Positions 38,297 through 51,460 of a stretch of 64,000 bases of DNA are shown piece after piece (within the stretch, counting starts at the first letter, position 1; every line of letters starts with the position of its first letter). This stretch comes from Chamaea fasciata (lineage: Eukaryota; Chordata; Aves; Passeriformes; Sylviidae): assembly GCA_029207755.1 (NCBI GenBank), contig JARCOQ010000002.1:86888087-86952086 (forward strand), read 5' to 3'. Below the pieces are notes generated by a model that was not told the origin of the DNA, made no database searches, and saw nothing but the letters and a program-made list of their open reading frames with translations. Made by a program: the position numbers and the translations under genes.

Positions 38297-41200
38297 CATT
38301 CAAAAAAGAAATATGTTGCAGATATTAGTTTGGAAAGGTCAGTATCTTCATAAAAATGACCCCTCCTTTTCTTTAATCTTGTATATGGACCTGCTTTTCA
38401 CCAAGTGTCTGAGATTTAATACAGTTCACAACTGGCCCTGTAATTCTGCTAATAGTGTGTGTGAAAGTCTTAGGTGTGATGGGTAAATCATATATCAGTT
38501 CTAGCTTTTTTTTCTTTCTGATTTCTGTCAAAGTCTTCTTGATTAGTGAGAAAAAAATTGGGAATGATACTTCAGAAGTAAAAATTGAGAACTGCAGTGT
38601 TTTAGATTACATCGTATAGTGACATTATTTCTGTCAGTGCCTGCAATTTCTAGGGTTATTTCTAGGGAGGACAGCAGAAATGGGAGTAACTACTAAATTA
38701 GGTCAAAAGAAGGGAGGCACTTCTTTTTTTGCTAGACAACTCTTTAGACTCCCACCATCTGACAAACTCCCAGAACTGGCAATGCAAGGTCCTGCAGCTG
38801 TATTCATCATATTCAAGGGAAAATGCAGGCTGTTAGGAAGAAAAACAATGAAGCTCTTCCAATAGCTAAAATCATAGAAGGGGAACAATTACAGTAAGAA
38901 ATATAAGAAAAGGGAGCTTCTTTAACAAATGATATTCAAATTTTGCTGAAGGTGTATCCTTACATCTTAAAAAAATTATTTCTCATACTCTCACCCTACC
39001 CTTCCACATTGCAGTGCTTCACAATGCTGCTAATAATAAAATGGGAATCCTCATTATTTATGTGGACTAAAAAAAAATCAGGCTTCTTCAGGATAAAGCA
39101 CTTCAGATCTTGCCTGGTGAAAATAAGATTATTAATTGTTTTATTTTTTAACAAGTCCTAAGAAATAGAGGAAGACAGATAAATCAGTGCTAAGCAGAAA
39201 TGTAAAAGGAAACCGGATTGGGGAGGTGGCAGAGTTCAGTTTTCAACTTAAAGGACTGTGTGATTTATTAGTATTATAAAAATATCTGTCATTTTATAAA
39301 TACATCAACACAAGCTACAAATTCTTGTGTGCAAAAAAAAAAAGAAAGAAAGGGAGAAAGATCCTTGGGCTGGATAGAAAGGATAAGGCTAAAGCTTCAA
39401 TTTGCAAAGCACTGCTTTCAGGAGGAACCTTTGTTTTTTGAGAGGCAGAAAGAGTCACTGAGGTGAGAGTATTTCAACTGATGAAGAGCAGCCCGCCTGC
39501 CTCCAGGCTAACACTTTAGCTCCATCCCAACTAAAACTTGGGTTTGTTATAATCCAGTTCAGATCCTTACCCCAACCAACCCCCGCTTCCGCCTTCTCAG
39601 CCGACAATCTGCCCATCTTTTCATCCTACATTAGCTCTGAATGCCTCCTAATCAGTTACAGATTTATAAGGACTACGAAGAACCCCTGTATTAAAACAGC
39701 TTTTTCTCCTCAAATGTTGAAGTTCTTCTTACAAAGCATTTCCTACTGTGGTCACACATACACCTACAGAGGTACTTGCCAAAATAATCCAGCACAGATT
39801 TATGGCTCTTCTGATAGTCAGGGGAAAAAAAAGATTTGATCTTAATCCTAATAAGGAAAAAAAAAAAAAAAGGAAATAAAAAAAATAGTGTTTGGCAGGC
39901 GACTCTTTTTCTTTTAGTCTGTAATGTTGCAACTTAACTCTTTATAAGCAACAGCCCAAGTTTGCCTTGAGTCATACCTTTTTCAGTGTCCCTTAACAAC
40001 AGGCCAAATTGGAAACAAGAAGCTGAAAAGAGGCAAGAGTTTTCCAGCTTTAATATTTAGGTGGCAGGCACAAAAACTGGGTACCTAAGTTCCCAGTTTC
40101 TTTGTCAATCTCCCTTCACAACCAATCTTCCTGTCGTCAGCTCTCTCTTTAAAAGTGTATGCTAAGACTGTGGGACTAAGTCATGATATCTTCTCCTGAG
40201 TTGTCCGTGCTTTTAGTGCCTGATACGTGCAATGCGCACGCTCAAACACAGAAACGTCCTAACTCGCAGCCACTGTAACAAACTGGAGGGCACAGGGAGG
40301 GGGGAGGAAAGGGGGAGGACCACCCTCTGACTATCACATCTGAGGAAAACAGACGTTCCCCTCACCTTGAAACCCTCTCTACTTTTTGATGAGAATACAT
40401 TTGATAAAAACACGATGCTATTCATCTTATGTGGCTGTTTGTCGATCATAGCTCCTGGAAGGATAAGCAAACCCTATGGAAAAGCATTTATCTAAATTAT
40501 CCTGATAAAATGCTATCACTCTGTGGGAAAAGAAAAATGAGGCAGAATACTAGTTTCTACCCAATTATACTAACCTGGAGGAAAATCAGGATGCGAAGTC
40601 GAACTACACTTAACAAAAGTTGAAGCATTGGTTTCAAAAAAGAAACACTTTCTTTCAGTGAACTTTCTCCTTTGTGAGGATTCAGTCTGCTAGAAGACAA
40701 AAAGCAAAAAAGAAAAAAGAAGATTAAAAATATGAACTGCCTCTCCCATTCAAACAGCATATAGATAGTGTTTGTGACTTTCCCCTTGACAACTAGATAA
40801 GAAGATAAATGCATAGTTTCTCTTAATTAGCCTTTCTTAATTAAAAACACCAGAGGTATTTGTGATCATAATGAACTCTTCTGACAGAATGGTCACTTGT
40901 TCTTCTGGATGTCACTCCATGAAAATTAGATTTATTTTTTTAAAGAGGTATAAATTCTCTGCTAAGGAAGAAATAAATGATGCCTGCAAAACAGTGTCCC
41001 CTTGGTTTTATCTGAACGAGATGGATGTGTATCTTTTGGGTTTTAGAATGGTGTGGGGCAGTATTAGCCATCATTAGCACCCCAGTATGGATCCAATTCA
41101 CTAATTACTTATGCTGTCTTGGTTCACTGAGATTTAAGTACCAAGTCAATCCCATTATCTGCAGTCTCCCAAGCTTGCCAGAGTCATCCGTCTTTTATGG

Positions 41201-41360
41201 AAAAAAAAAGCACAAGGGTTATCAATAGGACCCTGAAATACTTGGGATTTTCCCACTTCAGGAGGAGGCAAGATTAGCCCTGACTAAAGTTGCATCTTCT
41301 CTAAGCTGCTACTTTGGATGTGATAAAAGTGAATGCTGACAATTATCCATTACTACATAA

Positions 41361-41622
41361 AGAGTAGGAGAGAGAGAGAAGGAGGCAAGAGCAGGGAGGA
41401 GAGAAGTCTGCCACACACGCCTGCATCTGTCCTACGGTCGCAGGCAGCTTTTCATATCACCTCAGAGCTACAAATTACAATTCATCTGTTACAAACACAT
41501 GATAATATAGTCAGAAATCAGAAATTAAAATATTCCAACGGCCTCGGGCCTCCTCAGAGAGAAAGAGAGAGGGAGAGAGGCTGAGAGGGAGAGAAGGAGG
41601 AGGGAGAGGGAGAGTGAGGAGG
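41361..41622. repeat. GA-rich purine tracts
   Basis: Purine-rich GAGAGAG/GGAGGA runs at about 41361-41406 and 41555-41622 flank a mixed-sequence segment. The strand asymmetry is strong. It abuts the candidate regulatory block to the right. Confidence 0.85.
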
Positions 41623-41639
41623 ATGCCGAGCCCCTGCAC

Positions 41640-42060
41640 TGCCTGTGTTGTTTGTGCCCTCCCTTCTCCATCCTACATGTTTAATGTCTGCGGCAGTACC
41701 GAGGCCTTGTCTGTTTGGGATGGTTGATTGACATCTGCTCTGCCGAGAGGAAGGAACTGGCAGCTATTGGCAGCACTGTCACGTTCATTTGCACACTTTA
41801 TGAAGCAGCAGTGTGGCTACTAATACAAAAAGAAATCTTCTAAGCAGCATGACATCTCTTGGAATGGAATATTTGTCTTTACAAATGATTGCACTGCTGC
41901 CAGTACTTGACATGGTGCTCGCAAACATGTGTAATTGTTGGAAGTGTAATGATGATTATTTGCATATTTAATGTTCAAACAAGTACTGGAGAAGCAACTT
42001 AGACTAAACCTTTTATGGGGAGGATTTAAATACGTTCAGCATCAGCCTGATGAGTCCCAG
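41640..42060. promoter_or_regulatory. Candidate conserved non-coding element
   Basis: Non-repetitive block with a PBX/MEIS-type site TGATTGACAT at 41725-41734, an exact POU octamer ATTTGCAT at 41958-41965, ATTGG and CACGTT words, and retained CpGs (GCGGC, ACCGAGG, GCCGAG). The site density and lack of repeats suggest a developmental enhancer. Target gene unknown; conservation not tested. Confidence 0.4.
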
Positions 42061-45000
42061 AAAAGAGTCGGGGGTCTGAGAGGATAGCTCATGAGCATGG
42101 TTTCTGTATGAAAGGGAGCTTAAGAAATCACCCTGGAATGTGACATTTTTATAGGTTTATTTTGAGACAGATTTCATATAAATTCCTCTCCCACTCATTT
42201 TAATTGCTCAAAATTATATTTAAACGTAATTATATGAAAATTTAGGAATGATCTACTTATCATGTGTCTGAAATCAACCAAACAGCAAACTGAGAGAAGT
42301 AGATGTGCAAGCACATATTTACCAGTAACATCAGTTTACAGAAATCCTGTGCATGTTAGCCATGGCACTCATTTTCAGTCTTTGGTGTAAGTGTGAGGAG
42401 GGTGCAGGTCATGGGAGGGAAGCTTAAAAACCCTTTTTCCTGGGCTGGAAATGCAGCACTGAACATTTGTGCTGGAAATCAGAGCCATGCCCAGCTTGAT
42501 AGAAGTGGGCTTTCCTCCCTGTAGAAAGCAGTCCTGTTTCTGCCTTAGAAAGAGACTTTTCACTTTCCTGTTCCTTATTATTTTTCCTCTTTTTTAAATC
42601 TTGTGACACAGAGACCTATTCAGCACACAGGCTGTATATGCACACATGTGCAAGCAGGCATGCGCAGTTGCACGTATGAAGGGGAAAATGTTTTACAAAA
42701 GGGCTCTCCAACACAGCAGAAAGAAACAATACTTTTTAAGGCAGTATTGTTCCCCTGGGATGAAGACACATTGGTTTTATCAGTGAAACGATTTCAGATG
42801 ATACAGATACATGAATGGCAATTTAGCCCTTCATCTTAAGTGAAGAATTTCTTTAACTGAGGACTTCGTCTCTCAACTACTATTCTGATCTTAAAGAGAC
42901 ATCTTCTCCATTTGAAACTTTCCCTTTTAAAAATATTTATCTTAGCAATTAGCTTTTATCTCTCCACCCCATCCCAACTCTTCTTCCTTCTTATCTTTCC
43001 ATCTCTTTTCCTTTCTTTCTCTTTTTTTTGTGTGGTCTCAGTACCAAGAGATTTATAATCACCAAATCCTACACTGTTTGAGGGGCAGCACAATAAACTT
43101 GACTCAATTATCATGCTGTAAATTGATTTAAAAAAAAAATCTGATGGATGAATAGAGACTGAATATCTTTGTCTCTGACCCTGTCGTATCATCAGCAATT
43201 CTCTGGCAGGACTCCTACATGATTGACAATGCTGCTAATGAACACTGTCTTAGGCCATGTAATGATTTACCTGCCATGAACAAGGTTTGGCAATGCTACC
43301 TTTACATACCTATCAAAAAATTACTCCTTTAAAAAACCAGATACATTGTCATGAAATACAGAAGTGTCTGGAAATTAACAGAAAACTGGAGGCATAAGAT
43401 AAATACATGTCTGATCATTAAGTTAATTAGGATTGTTTTGTTGCTTATTGTGTTCCAAAAGCACTCCCCCTCTATTTATTTTAGCCACCTGTTGTCTCAT
43501 CCTCAAAAGAAGCCAATATCATCTTTTATCTGACCAGCTCCTACCTTACTATTTACCTTGGCCAACAACTAATACAGAGAGCATTCAGCTGATTGTGGTT
43601 GCAACCATACTTCCCTACTGAATGTATATTGGACTTCTGTATTTGTTTTTTGTTTTTTTTTAATTTTTACACTCACTCTCCAACCATCTGCTTGCTCTGG
43701 TTTCTCTTCTAAGAAGCTGAAGATACAGAAAAGTTTGCACTGCATCTAGTACTAGCGTGCAGCTCATTGGTCTTCTGACTCCAGCTCCAGATCCTAACCA
43801 ATCTCCCTCACCATACAAAGAAAGGGAAAATATTATGGTGTGAAGTAACCCTTTGTTGAGCACAGGTGCATACAATACCTACTAATCCCTGAGCAGGATT
43901 CTGGAAGAAGGGTATTTATGTAGCCTTTTCAGCAATGAAAAGGGTCTTTTACTCCTTCAGACATCTCAAAACATCCAAACCCATATTTGCTGGTTCATTG
44001 AACACTACTCACTGGGTGTGTGTCAGTATGTACTCCAGGTACACTTCCACAAAATGTAACTTACCTGAACTATAGTCTGGCATTTTTGTAAGAAGCCAAT
44101 TGTTTGCCTAAAGAAATTAGAGTGAGGCTAGGGGCACTGGAGGGTGGCTAGGAAAAGTGATGTTAAAGAGAGGAGGGACTCATGAAAGAAACAGACTGCA
44201 AAGTTGAATTTAGTTCCTTATGAAATTCTTTGAAGAAGCAAAAGTATTTAAAAAACATATGACAATAATTAGCAGTATTTCTTAGGGGATTTGCTTGTTT
44301 GACCTTAGCCTTTTAATCTGTCAAAATATGCTAATAAGCCTGACAGACAGAAAGATAAAATACAGAGACAGATGAACTAACTGAGAAAACATCAGTACAA
44401 TGCTGAATATACTTGTGGAAAAAGAAAAGAAAAAGAGTGCAATTAAACATTACCTCAAGGCTTTGATGACATGTTCACTATGAGGGAAAAGTTGCTTTCA
44501 AATTGGAGGGAGCGTATACATGAGATCACTAAGACTGTAGCTGGCATCTCTGATTGTTTTATTTTGAATAGAGAGACATTCTTTTAAGTTCATTTTTCAG
44601 TCTCAAATTTTAATCTAACATATTGAAACACCACTTTCTACACATTGCCTTACTGCTGGGGATTACTGGGTATGTGACAGTCCATAACTTTATGGCTTGA
44701 GAATCCTAGAGCTGTTGAATAGGCAGGCAAGAGGTTTCTTTCTGCCTTGGACACCTCTGAAGAGGCTTGGTTTCCAATGGCAGGTTGGTGGGATTTTTTT
44801 TTGCGTGTGTTTTTTTTTTATTTTTTTAATTTTTCAGGCTATCTGTGCGAAGCCAATGAAGATGATGGTCCCCAAAATAAATAGCCACTTTTAAGAACCA
44901 ATCTATTCTTCATTCAAGGTGAGCTGCACAATAAGGAGTAACTCAACAGGAATAAATGAGTCAGTTCTTTTAGGACACAGGAAAGGAGTTTAAATTTTCC

Positions 45001-46099
45001 TGATTTTATTTTTCCTTTACAAAGTAACTGGTTCTGTCTTCTCACTATAAATCAAAGGACTTTTGATGGTACTAGAATAAGGCCATAACAACAGGCATTT
45101 AGAGAAACATCATCTTTCCCTACATGTAAAGCTTCTCAAGCCTTCCTGTTCAAAAAACTTTGAAAACTGTCTGATGGTGTTTTGCTTCTCACTGCTACCA
45201 GCTACTCCAGACCACCAGAGAGCCCTTCTCCAAAATCAGAAACATTATGTTGTGGTGATCCTCAGTAAGATAGTCATTCTCACTTCCACTCTTAGTAAGT
45301 TATAAAGAAGAGGTTAAAAAATTTCTCTGGGCTAACGTTCTCTCCACATCCTGGTGTACTGGGACCTGTTTCCTGATGGTGAAGAGAAGCATTATTGGAA
45401 CCACAGAAAAAAACTTAGGCATACTTTCCCTTTCAAATATCCTGTTGCCATGAGCTCTAAACCAAGAAATTAAACCTAAATCAGGATGTAGACTTCTCTT
45501 TGCTGTGTGACTAAGTTGGGCAACTCACTTCCATGAAGTGAGACTGTGAAGGAGTTCTTCAAAATAAAATGTTTGCACATTGTATATCAGTGTATCTTAT
45601 TTCCTGACAGGACATCTGATACGCAGCTTTTCCATATAGCCAAATGAAACATGACATTTAAACCCCCCTTTTTTTTCCCAATGAGTGAGCTACCCACCCC
45701 ACTTAAGCTCCCTAAAAATATACAGAAAATGAAACACAGACATGTCTTAGCAGCCAGAAGTGTGTCTGAAATTACTGCCTTTGCAAAGCTTTTACACTTA
45801 GTCAACTTTATAATCACTTAAAGAGCTCATCCAAGATTGGATTTTTAAAAATGTAGCTAAAGGCTTTCTTCCTCTTTCTGAGCCAGATGCACAATTACAA
45901 GCCGAAAATTAAACCCAATTAAAATTTAAAAAGAAGTGAACACAATCTAGCCGAAGGAGATACCCAGGGCCTACTACTCCTAAGGAACTGAGTGACCTGC
46001 CACATCCAGTGTCTTCCAAAGGTCCAGCACCTTGGAATTAAGCATGGTGATCTGCACAGTGCATGGAGCGCAGCTGCATCACTGCTTTTCTGATTATTG
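42061..46099. other. Non-coding stretch, nothing recognised
   Basis: Short frames on both strands without domains. There is a poly-T stretch at about 44788-44834. No transposon or RNA gene identified. Confidence 0.5.
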
Positions 46100-46560
46100 C
46101 TCCACTTTCACCTGCCGAACGTGACGCCTGCTTCTCGAAGCAAAGGCGCTGCTCAGGTGTCACCAGTGGGAAGAAGAGCCGCCTCTCCAGCCAGGCTCTG
46201 CTACGGGCAGCGGCAGAGGCGTCCCTCTCTTTGGATTATTCCCAGCGGCCACCTTGATGCCAAACCTCCCGAGACGAACGGGTGAGGAGAGGGGCAGGAA
46301 GGCACCTTCAAGGACGAGCATGCCCCTTGGTCCCCATCCCTCCCAGACCCACCTGCAGCCCCTCCGGCCCTCGGGGCCCGGCTGCCCAGCGGGCCCCGAC
46401 CCCGCCGGCCGTGTCCCGGCGCTGCCGGCTCTGGAGGGGCCGGGGCAGGGGAGCCGGGCCGGGCCGGGCCGGGCCGGGGGCTGCGGGGCGGGGTGGCGGC
46501 GCCTTTTCTCCCCGGCGGCTCGGAGAGGTGGACCGGGGCTTTCAGAGGGGCTGACAGATC
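46100..46560. promoter_or_regulatory. CpG island, candidate promoter
   Basis: This is the only GC-rich, CpG-dense segment in the window. CpGs are frequent throughout, and an Sp1-type GC box GGGGCGGGG sits at 46485-46493. Open frames of about 90 to 160 codons exist on both strands, as expected when stop codons are rare in GC-rich DNA, and all are low-complexity Pro/Arg/Gly. CpG islands of this size commonly mark promoters, including those of non-coding RNAs. No TATA box, start site or strand can be fixed, and no first exon is recognised. Confidence 0.55.
46454..46493 (+). repeat. (CCGGG)n repeat with GC box
   Basis: Four to five CCGGG pentamers (46454-46480) run into GGGGGCTGC and the GC box. 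Closely spaced G-runs on the plus strand fit a G-quadruplex motif. Confidence 0.8.
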
Positions 46561-46799
46561 TGAAGTTTTGGAGGCTGAATGAAAGAAACACTCAGCTAAC
46601 AAAACAGTGCGCCACAGAAGAAGTTTCATCTGGTCTGGCCAAATCCCTCCTTTCTTTCCATCTTTTCTCTCCTAATAACAGCTGCCCTCTCATTCCCTGT
46701 TACTCCGCTGTGAAGAACAAAACCTCCCTCTGACTATCTGTTTTTCTTTTCTTCCCCAGAGTAGGTCTCATTACTGGTGATTAGCAGATGATTAAAACC

Positions 46800-47560
46800 A
46801 ATTCAGCTTCCCCCAGTAGATATTTTCTCCCTGTTTGTGACTAACGCGTCAGTCTTCAATGAACGTGCTCCTAAGCTTATTAACGGGCTCAGAGGATTAG
46901 CTGCCACCGAGCGCCGCCACTCCGATATTGTGATGCAGCGAGTGACATGGAACCATTTGCTGAGCACAGGCAGGGCCGCTGGGACCAAATATCTAAATCA
47001 CAATTTTAGTTTTCGTCTAGTGGGGGCGGGAGGGGGAAGGGGGAGGGGAGGGAAATCCCAACAATAATTACAAAAATCAAACGTTTGGCCAAGTCTGAAA
47101 ACAGCCTTAAACTTAAGGGCAGGAGGAATGCCGTTTAGGAATAAAAACCCGTCGCCCCACCCAAAAAATAAAACCCCAGGCCTGTCCCAACTTAAAAATT
47201 TATGAGCTTCCCTCACAGGGCGATCAGCTGATTAGAAGTCCAAAAGGGAGCGTTTTGGTCAGCCACCAGAGCAAAACATGCAGGCCCCTCTCGAGGCTGA
47301 TATGCAAAGGTGTGGGTATGTTTCACATCTCTCTATCTGCTGCCCGTATATTACTATGTAAAACCCCAGACTAAAGCATTCTCAAATCGGAGATTAGAGC
47401 CGGATGCAAAATTAGAAGCTTCACCCTTTAAAGACGATCAAGCTTAAATAAAATGTAATAGCTAATAATAAAGGAATAGAGGTTGAAATTATCTGCACGT
47501 TTGAATTATGCAGTAAGTTATCCCAAGAAAAATAAGAAAACATCACGAAACAAGTTTAAA
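46800..47560. promoter_or_regulatory. Candidate enhancer block beside the CpG island
   Basis: Dense, non-repetitive sequence rich in recognisable sites: palindrome ATCAGCTGAT at 47223-47232 with an E-box CAGCTG and an adjoining TGATTAG; ATGCAAAG (octamer-like) at 47302-47309; a T-box half-site AGGTGTGG at 47308-47315; and CpG-bearing words around 46845-46935. A G-run cluster and a kB-type site sit at 47022-47059. It starts about 240 bases from the CpG island, so it could be a proximal regulatory region. No coding frame is supported. Confidence 0.45.
47022..47059 (+). promoter_or_regulatory. G-quadruplex-type G-runs and kB-type site
   Basis: Six G-runs of three to five bases at 47022-47052, separated by one or two bases, meet the usual quadruplex pattern. 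The last run overlaps GGGAAATCCC (47050-47059), which fits the NF-kB consensus GGGRNWYYCC. In vivo use of either is unknown. Confidence 0.6.
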
Positions 47561-48250
47561 TAGGTCAAGAAAAATATTTCTGAACTACGTGTTTTCTATT
47601 ATTTTATGCTTTCTATTTGTTCTGCTTTATTAAGGATTGTGGTTTTGAATTGTGGCCACCTTTATAAAATCGAGCCTCTGAATTACACTTCACTGAACAG
47701 ACATCACTGTAAGTAGCCCAGATAAATAAACTGATTTGTACTCACATTCCTTTTAAGGTCACATGAAACTCATAAATAAAAAGAAAATCCATTGGAGTTT
47801 TAGGAGAAATATCCTGATGAAAAACACCCCTCCCCTTTAGGTACAGAACAGAAGAGAACAAACATTTTTCTAGAAATTTCCCATAAAGTGAAAATATAAA
47901 AGAAATGTTGATGTCAGGTCAGATGAAATAATTTATTTGGCATGATTTGTAAAATTTACTTTACTTTGAGTTTTCTTTGTTAATTTTTGCAATAGTTGGT
48001 TTTCATTTATTGTTTATTATATAAGTAGAAATATGAGGGGTTTTCATCAAATTTCTCAGTTCCTTAAAATCCTGACAACAAGCACTATTTAAAAGGGTGC
48101 TTTTAGAATTCTGGAAAATTTTTACCACAAAACCTATATTTATTTTTTTTTTTTTTTTGACTGAGGATTGTTCCAGGGGAAGATTTTAGAGTGGCAAACT
48201 CTGGTGACTAAACAAAGAGTTAGACCCATAACTTTAAGCATCCAGCTTGG

Positions 48251-48333
48251 AAAACAAAACAAAACAAAACAATAAAAAACCCAAACAAACAAACAAACAA
48301 ACAAAAAACCCCCCCAAAACCCAACCCAACTTT
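48251..48333. repeat. A/C-rich low-complexity tract
   Basis: Repeated AAAAC then AAAC units followed by C-runs and ACCCA words. Confidence 0.9.
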
Positions 48334-48347
48334 AAAAACTTTACATT

Positions 48348-48371
48348 AAAAAATCCTTACAAGGATTTTTT
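48348..48371. repeat. Perfect 11-bp inverted repeat
   Basis: AAAAAATCCTT and AAGGATTTTTT pair perfectly with a 2-base gap, next to the A/C-rich tract. Confidence 0.75.
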
Positions 48372-48627
48372 TCTCATTGCATTTTAAAATGCTTTGAAAT
48401 AAAAGGCTCCCCCAAATAATTCCCTTTTTACGTCTTCAGATTTCTTCCATTTATATTTTTCATTGTCACTTTCCAGTGCAGCTTAACTCTGAGTGTGCTG
48501 AAGCTTGAAATGTAGCTTCCGATTTATAATAGTGACAGGACATGCAGCAAATGTCAACAAATCCCCTGTCACCCAGGCAAGGAGAAAATGTGAGAGGTAA
48601 GGTAGAGTACCCCTTCCTTGCTGCATA

Positions 48628-48646
48628 ACACACACACACACACACA
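48628..48646. repeat. (CA)n microsatellite
   Basis: Nineteen bases of uninterrupted AC dinucleotide. Confidence 0.9.
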
Positions 48647-51460
48647 AAACCCTCAGTGAAAAATAAAGAAGTAAGATCCTGCTCATGGAAAACTATATAA
48701 GCCCATAAATATCCAACCAGAATCAGGACAGGAGGGTGACACTGAAAATTTCCAGTTATGCATACAATGGAGGTATAGACCTATGTGATTATTCATATGT
48801 ACCTAATTTTAAAACAAAACTCCCCCAGCATATACCTCTCTCTTTGCAAAATTAAAGGAATTCCAACACACCAGTCTGACCATATTCTACAAAGAAAGCA
48901 CCCCATAAAACCCACATCACTGACCTCGAGTGACCTCAATAAATAAATAACTGCTGAAGGATCAGCTCCCTTGTTGTGAAACAATAGACACAAACTTCAG
49001 TGGAGCGCATGCAAGAAAATGTCACAGGAGGGTAGCACAGGATTTCAGAGCAGAAAGAAAGTTTGGGGAATAACAAGCACACACTGCAAGTTGCTGAAGT
49101 AACCTTTAGCAAAGGAAATTCTGCATTTGTCTTGAGTTTTGGGGCAGCAGGTACCCCCCTTTCTCTCCAGTCTGTTAATAGAGATGGAGAGATGTGATAG
49201 AAATACACTATATTCTTTGCCACTCACTCTTTTTTGCCGGTTTCTGAGTTGTCATTTTATAAATTTATTCACTGACCAACAATGAATCATGCAAAACATA
49301 GGAGGCCACTCATTCCTTGTGAATTTTCTGTCACTGGTTTTTACTCTTTTTAATGTGATCAGTCACCTGAGTCACATTGCATACAGGCTTATTTCTGGCT
49401 CCAGCTTGGAACAGAGTACCTGTAAGACAAGAGGGAAAGCTGCCTTTGATTGTGTCAAAAGGTCTATGAAATTAGGAGCTAACAGACTGGTTCATAAAAG
49501 AAATTTAAGAATATTTTAAATCTTTTCCTTTGGACTACTTCCTGCCTGAAAAATCCTCACTAGGAAATGTGGATATTATGAGCAGGTTCGTTCTTAAAAT
49601 GGATTTTCTTCTTTTATCATCAGGGACAGAATGTGATTTAGACAAATGGAGTGTGGCAGGGAGCTTTCTTGTGTCATTTGGGGCCTTGTCCATCTGTAAG
49701 TTGAGGCCAGTGCCTATGAAAAGCAGGGCTTGCCTGTCCATCATATATGCAGATTTGAACTCAATACCACAATTGCAAGAGAGGGAGTTAGTTCATCTTC
49801 AGAGGCTACCACCACTGAGCTGGATATTACCTCCCTAATCCCAGCTATGATAACAATCATGTGTTAGTTAAAACCACTTTCCTGGTTGCTTCACTTCTTT
49901 CTGAGACAGAAGAAATAAAGAGATGATAAAGGGAAACATACTCCATCTGCGGCCAGAACCAGACTGGCTCAGAGAATGGTAAGCTCATGTAAAATTGAGT
50001 TTTGAATGTTAATCTTAAAACATTCATGTCCTAGTTTAAGATATCTGACTTAAATTTAGAAGTGGCAAGAGTGAAAACAGTTAGGAAAAGATGGAGAGAG
50101 CAAGGTGTAGGCAGAGGACTAGTTTTAGCCCTCAGCAGTTGGTATCGATACTAGAACATGGGGCAATACAGCAGGAGTGCTGTTCAGGCATCAACTCTGG
50201 AACCTTTCCTCTTCCTCACGTCTCTAGATTTAAAACCCAGATGATTATGCAGGAGTAGTATTTTCATCATCTTTTTACATGGAAGGATGGACATGTCTGG
50301 GTAAGAGAGGCTTCAATTTCTGATTCACTTTTATGTTTACTTTGTCTAGCATTCAGTCATATTTTTTTCAGCAGGAAAATATAAAGTTGTTGCTGACTTT
50401 GTATTCTGCTGTACCACAACAGTGGATAGAGGGAAGCGAAAGCAAATGTGCAGAGTTGCCAGGAGACAGATTTATTCTGAACTTCAGCACCATGGAACTT
50501 CCACCATGACACTCCTCCCTTCTTCCTTCATTCCCTCACTCCAGGCATGAGGCAGATAGACCAGATATTGGAGGAAATGACCAACTCCTGTTTTGTACTA
50601 AAGTATTCAGTTCTGTTTAATTTTGGGCCGTTCACAGCCCCACAAAACAGTGTGAATGTTTTCAAAGAATGGCTGTGAAATGGGTGCAACATGGAAAATT
50701 CAAGTGGCAAATCTGCCTAGAAGCATCTGATCATTCTTTTCCGGCTTTCCTACTTCCAAATGCCTATTTCTTCTTTGTGTTTAAAAGTAGCACTTGGAAA
50801 AAGGGAAAATAAATCAATCTGTTAATCTGTTTCTCTTGTGAAATAATATCTGTTTGCAAATACTCTTAAATGTAGATTAGGAATGGGGCAGAACTGGTGT
50901 TCCCCATCCACACCTCTGCCACATTCAGAGGACAATCTGAAAACACATGCCACCATAAAAAAAAAGTATCTTTAGAAAGTAGATTTTTATGGGTTTTTTT
51001 CTGATATGAAGTTGAATCCTGACTTGCAGCATAAATGGGAACATACGCAGTCTGAACGGACTTACCATCTCTGTAACTTTTTTCTATTCATCACTAAACT
51101 ACACTGATTTTAATCTAACCATGAAGAGAAAGAACTTGAAGAAACTATGGAAAGCAATCAATGATATTAGAGTATGGAAATGGTAGGATTAAAGAAATAA
51201 AAGCCCTATAGTGAATGCGGAAGCAACAAAAAGAGCCTTGTATGTCTAGAGAAATAAAGTCACAGAGAAATGTAGCCTACTAGGTATAGCACAACAGAAT
51301 ACAGCACTCTCATACCTTGAGGGTGGATCAGAGTTGTGGAAACCAGAGATTATTGGTCAGATACTGGAGAAGGGAATTATTTTAGTCCCCATTTCCAAAG
51401 AACTTGAAAGTAGGACTACTTTACTGTAAGGAAAATGTATTCATACCAGGTACTGTTTTA

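Larger units (their letters stand above)
34476..41360. other. Non-coding stretch, nothing recognised
   Basis: AT-rich, short open frames only. It includes the TCTA repeat at 37053-37134, the cruciform-type structure at 38234-38296, and a G-rich run at about 40287-40318 (GGGAGG and GGGGGAGG words). No gene seen. Confidence 0.5.
47561..51460. other. Non-coding stretch with low-complexity tracts
   Basis: No gene seen. It contains a T-run at about 48142-48159, the A/C-rich tract at 48251-48333, a perfect hairpin at 48348-48371, and a CA repeat at 48628-48646. The open frames at 48936-49838 have no domain. Confidence 0.5.

Noticed and set aside
38869..38895. AATCATAGAAGGGGAA, resembling a CR1 tail
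   Set aside because: Only about a dozen bases fit and no CR1 3' sequence follows.
46160..46733. Open frames of about 90 to 160 codons on both strands in the GC-rich segment
   Set aside because: They overlap each other, consist of Pro/Arg/Gly/Ala low-complexity sequence, and are expected where stop codons are rare. No domain seen.
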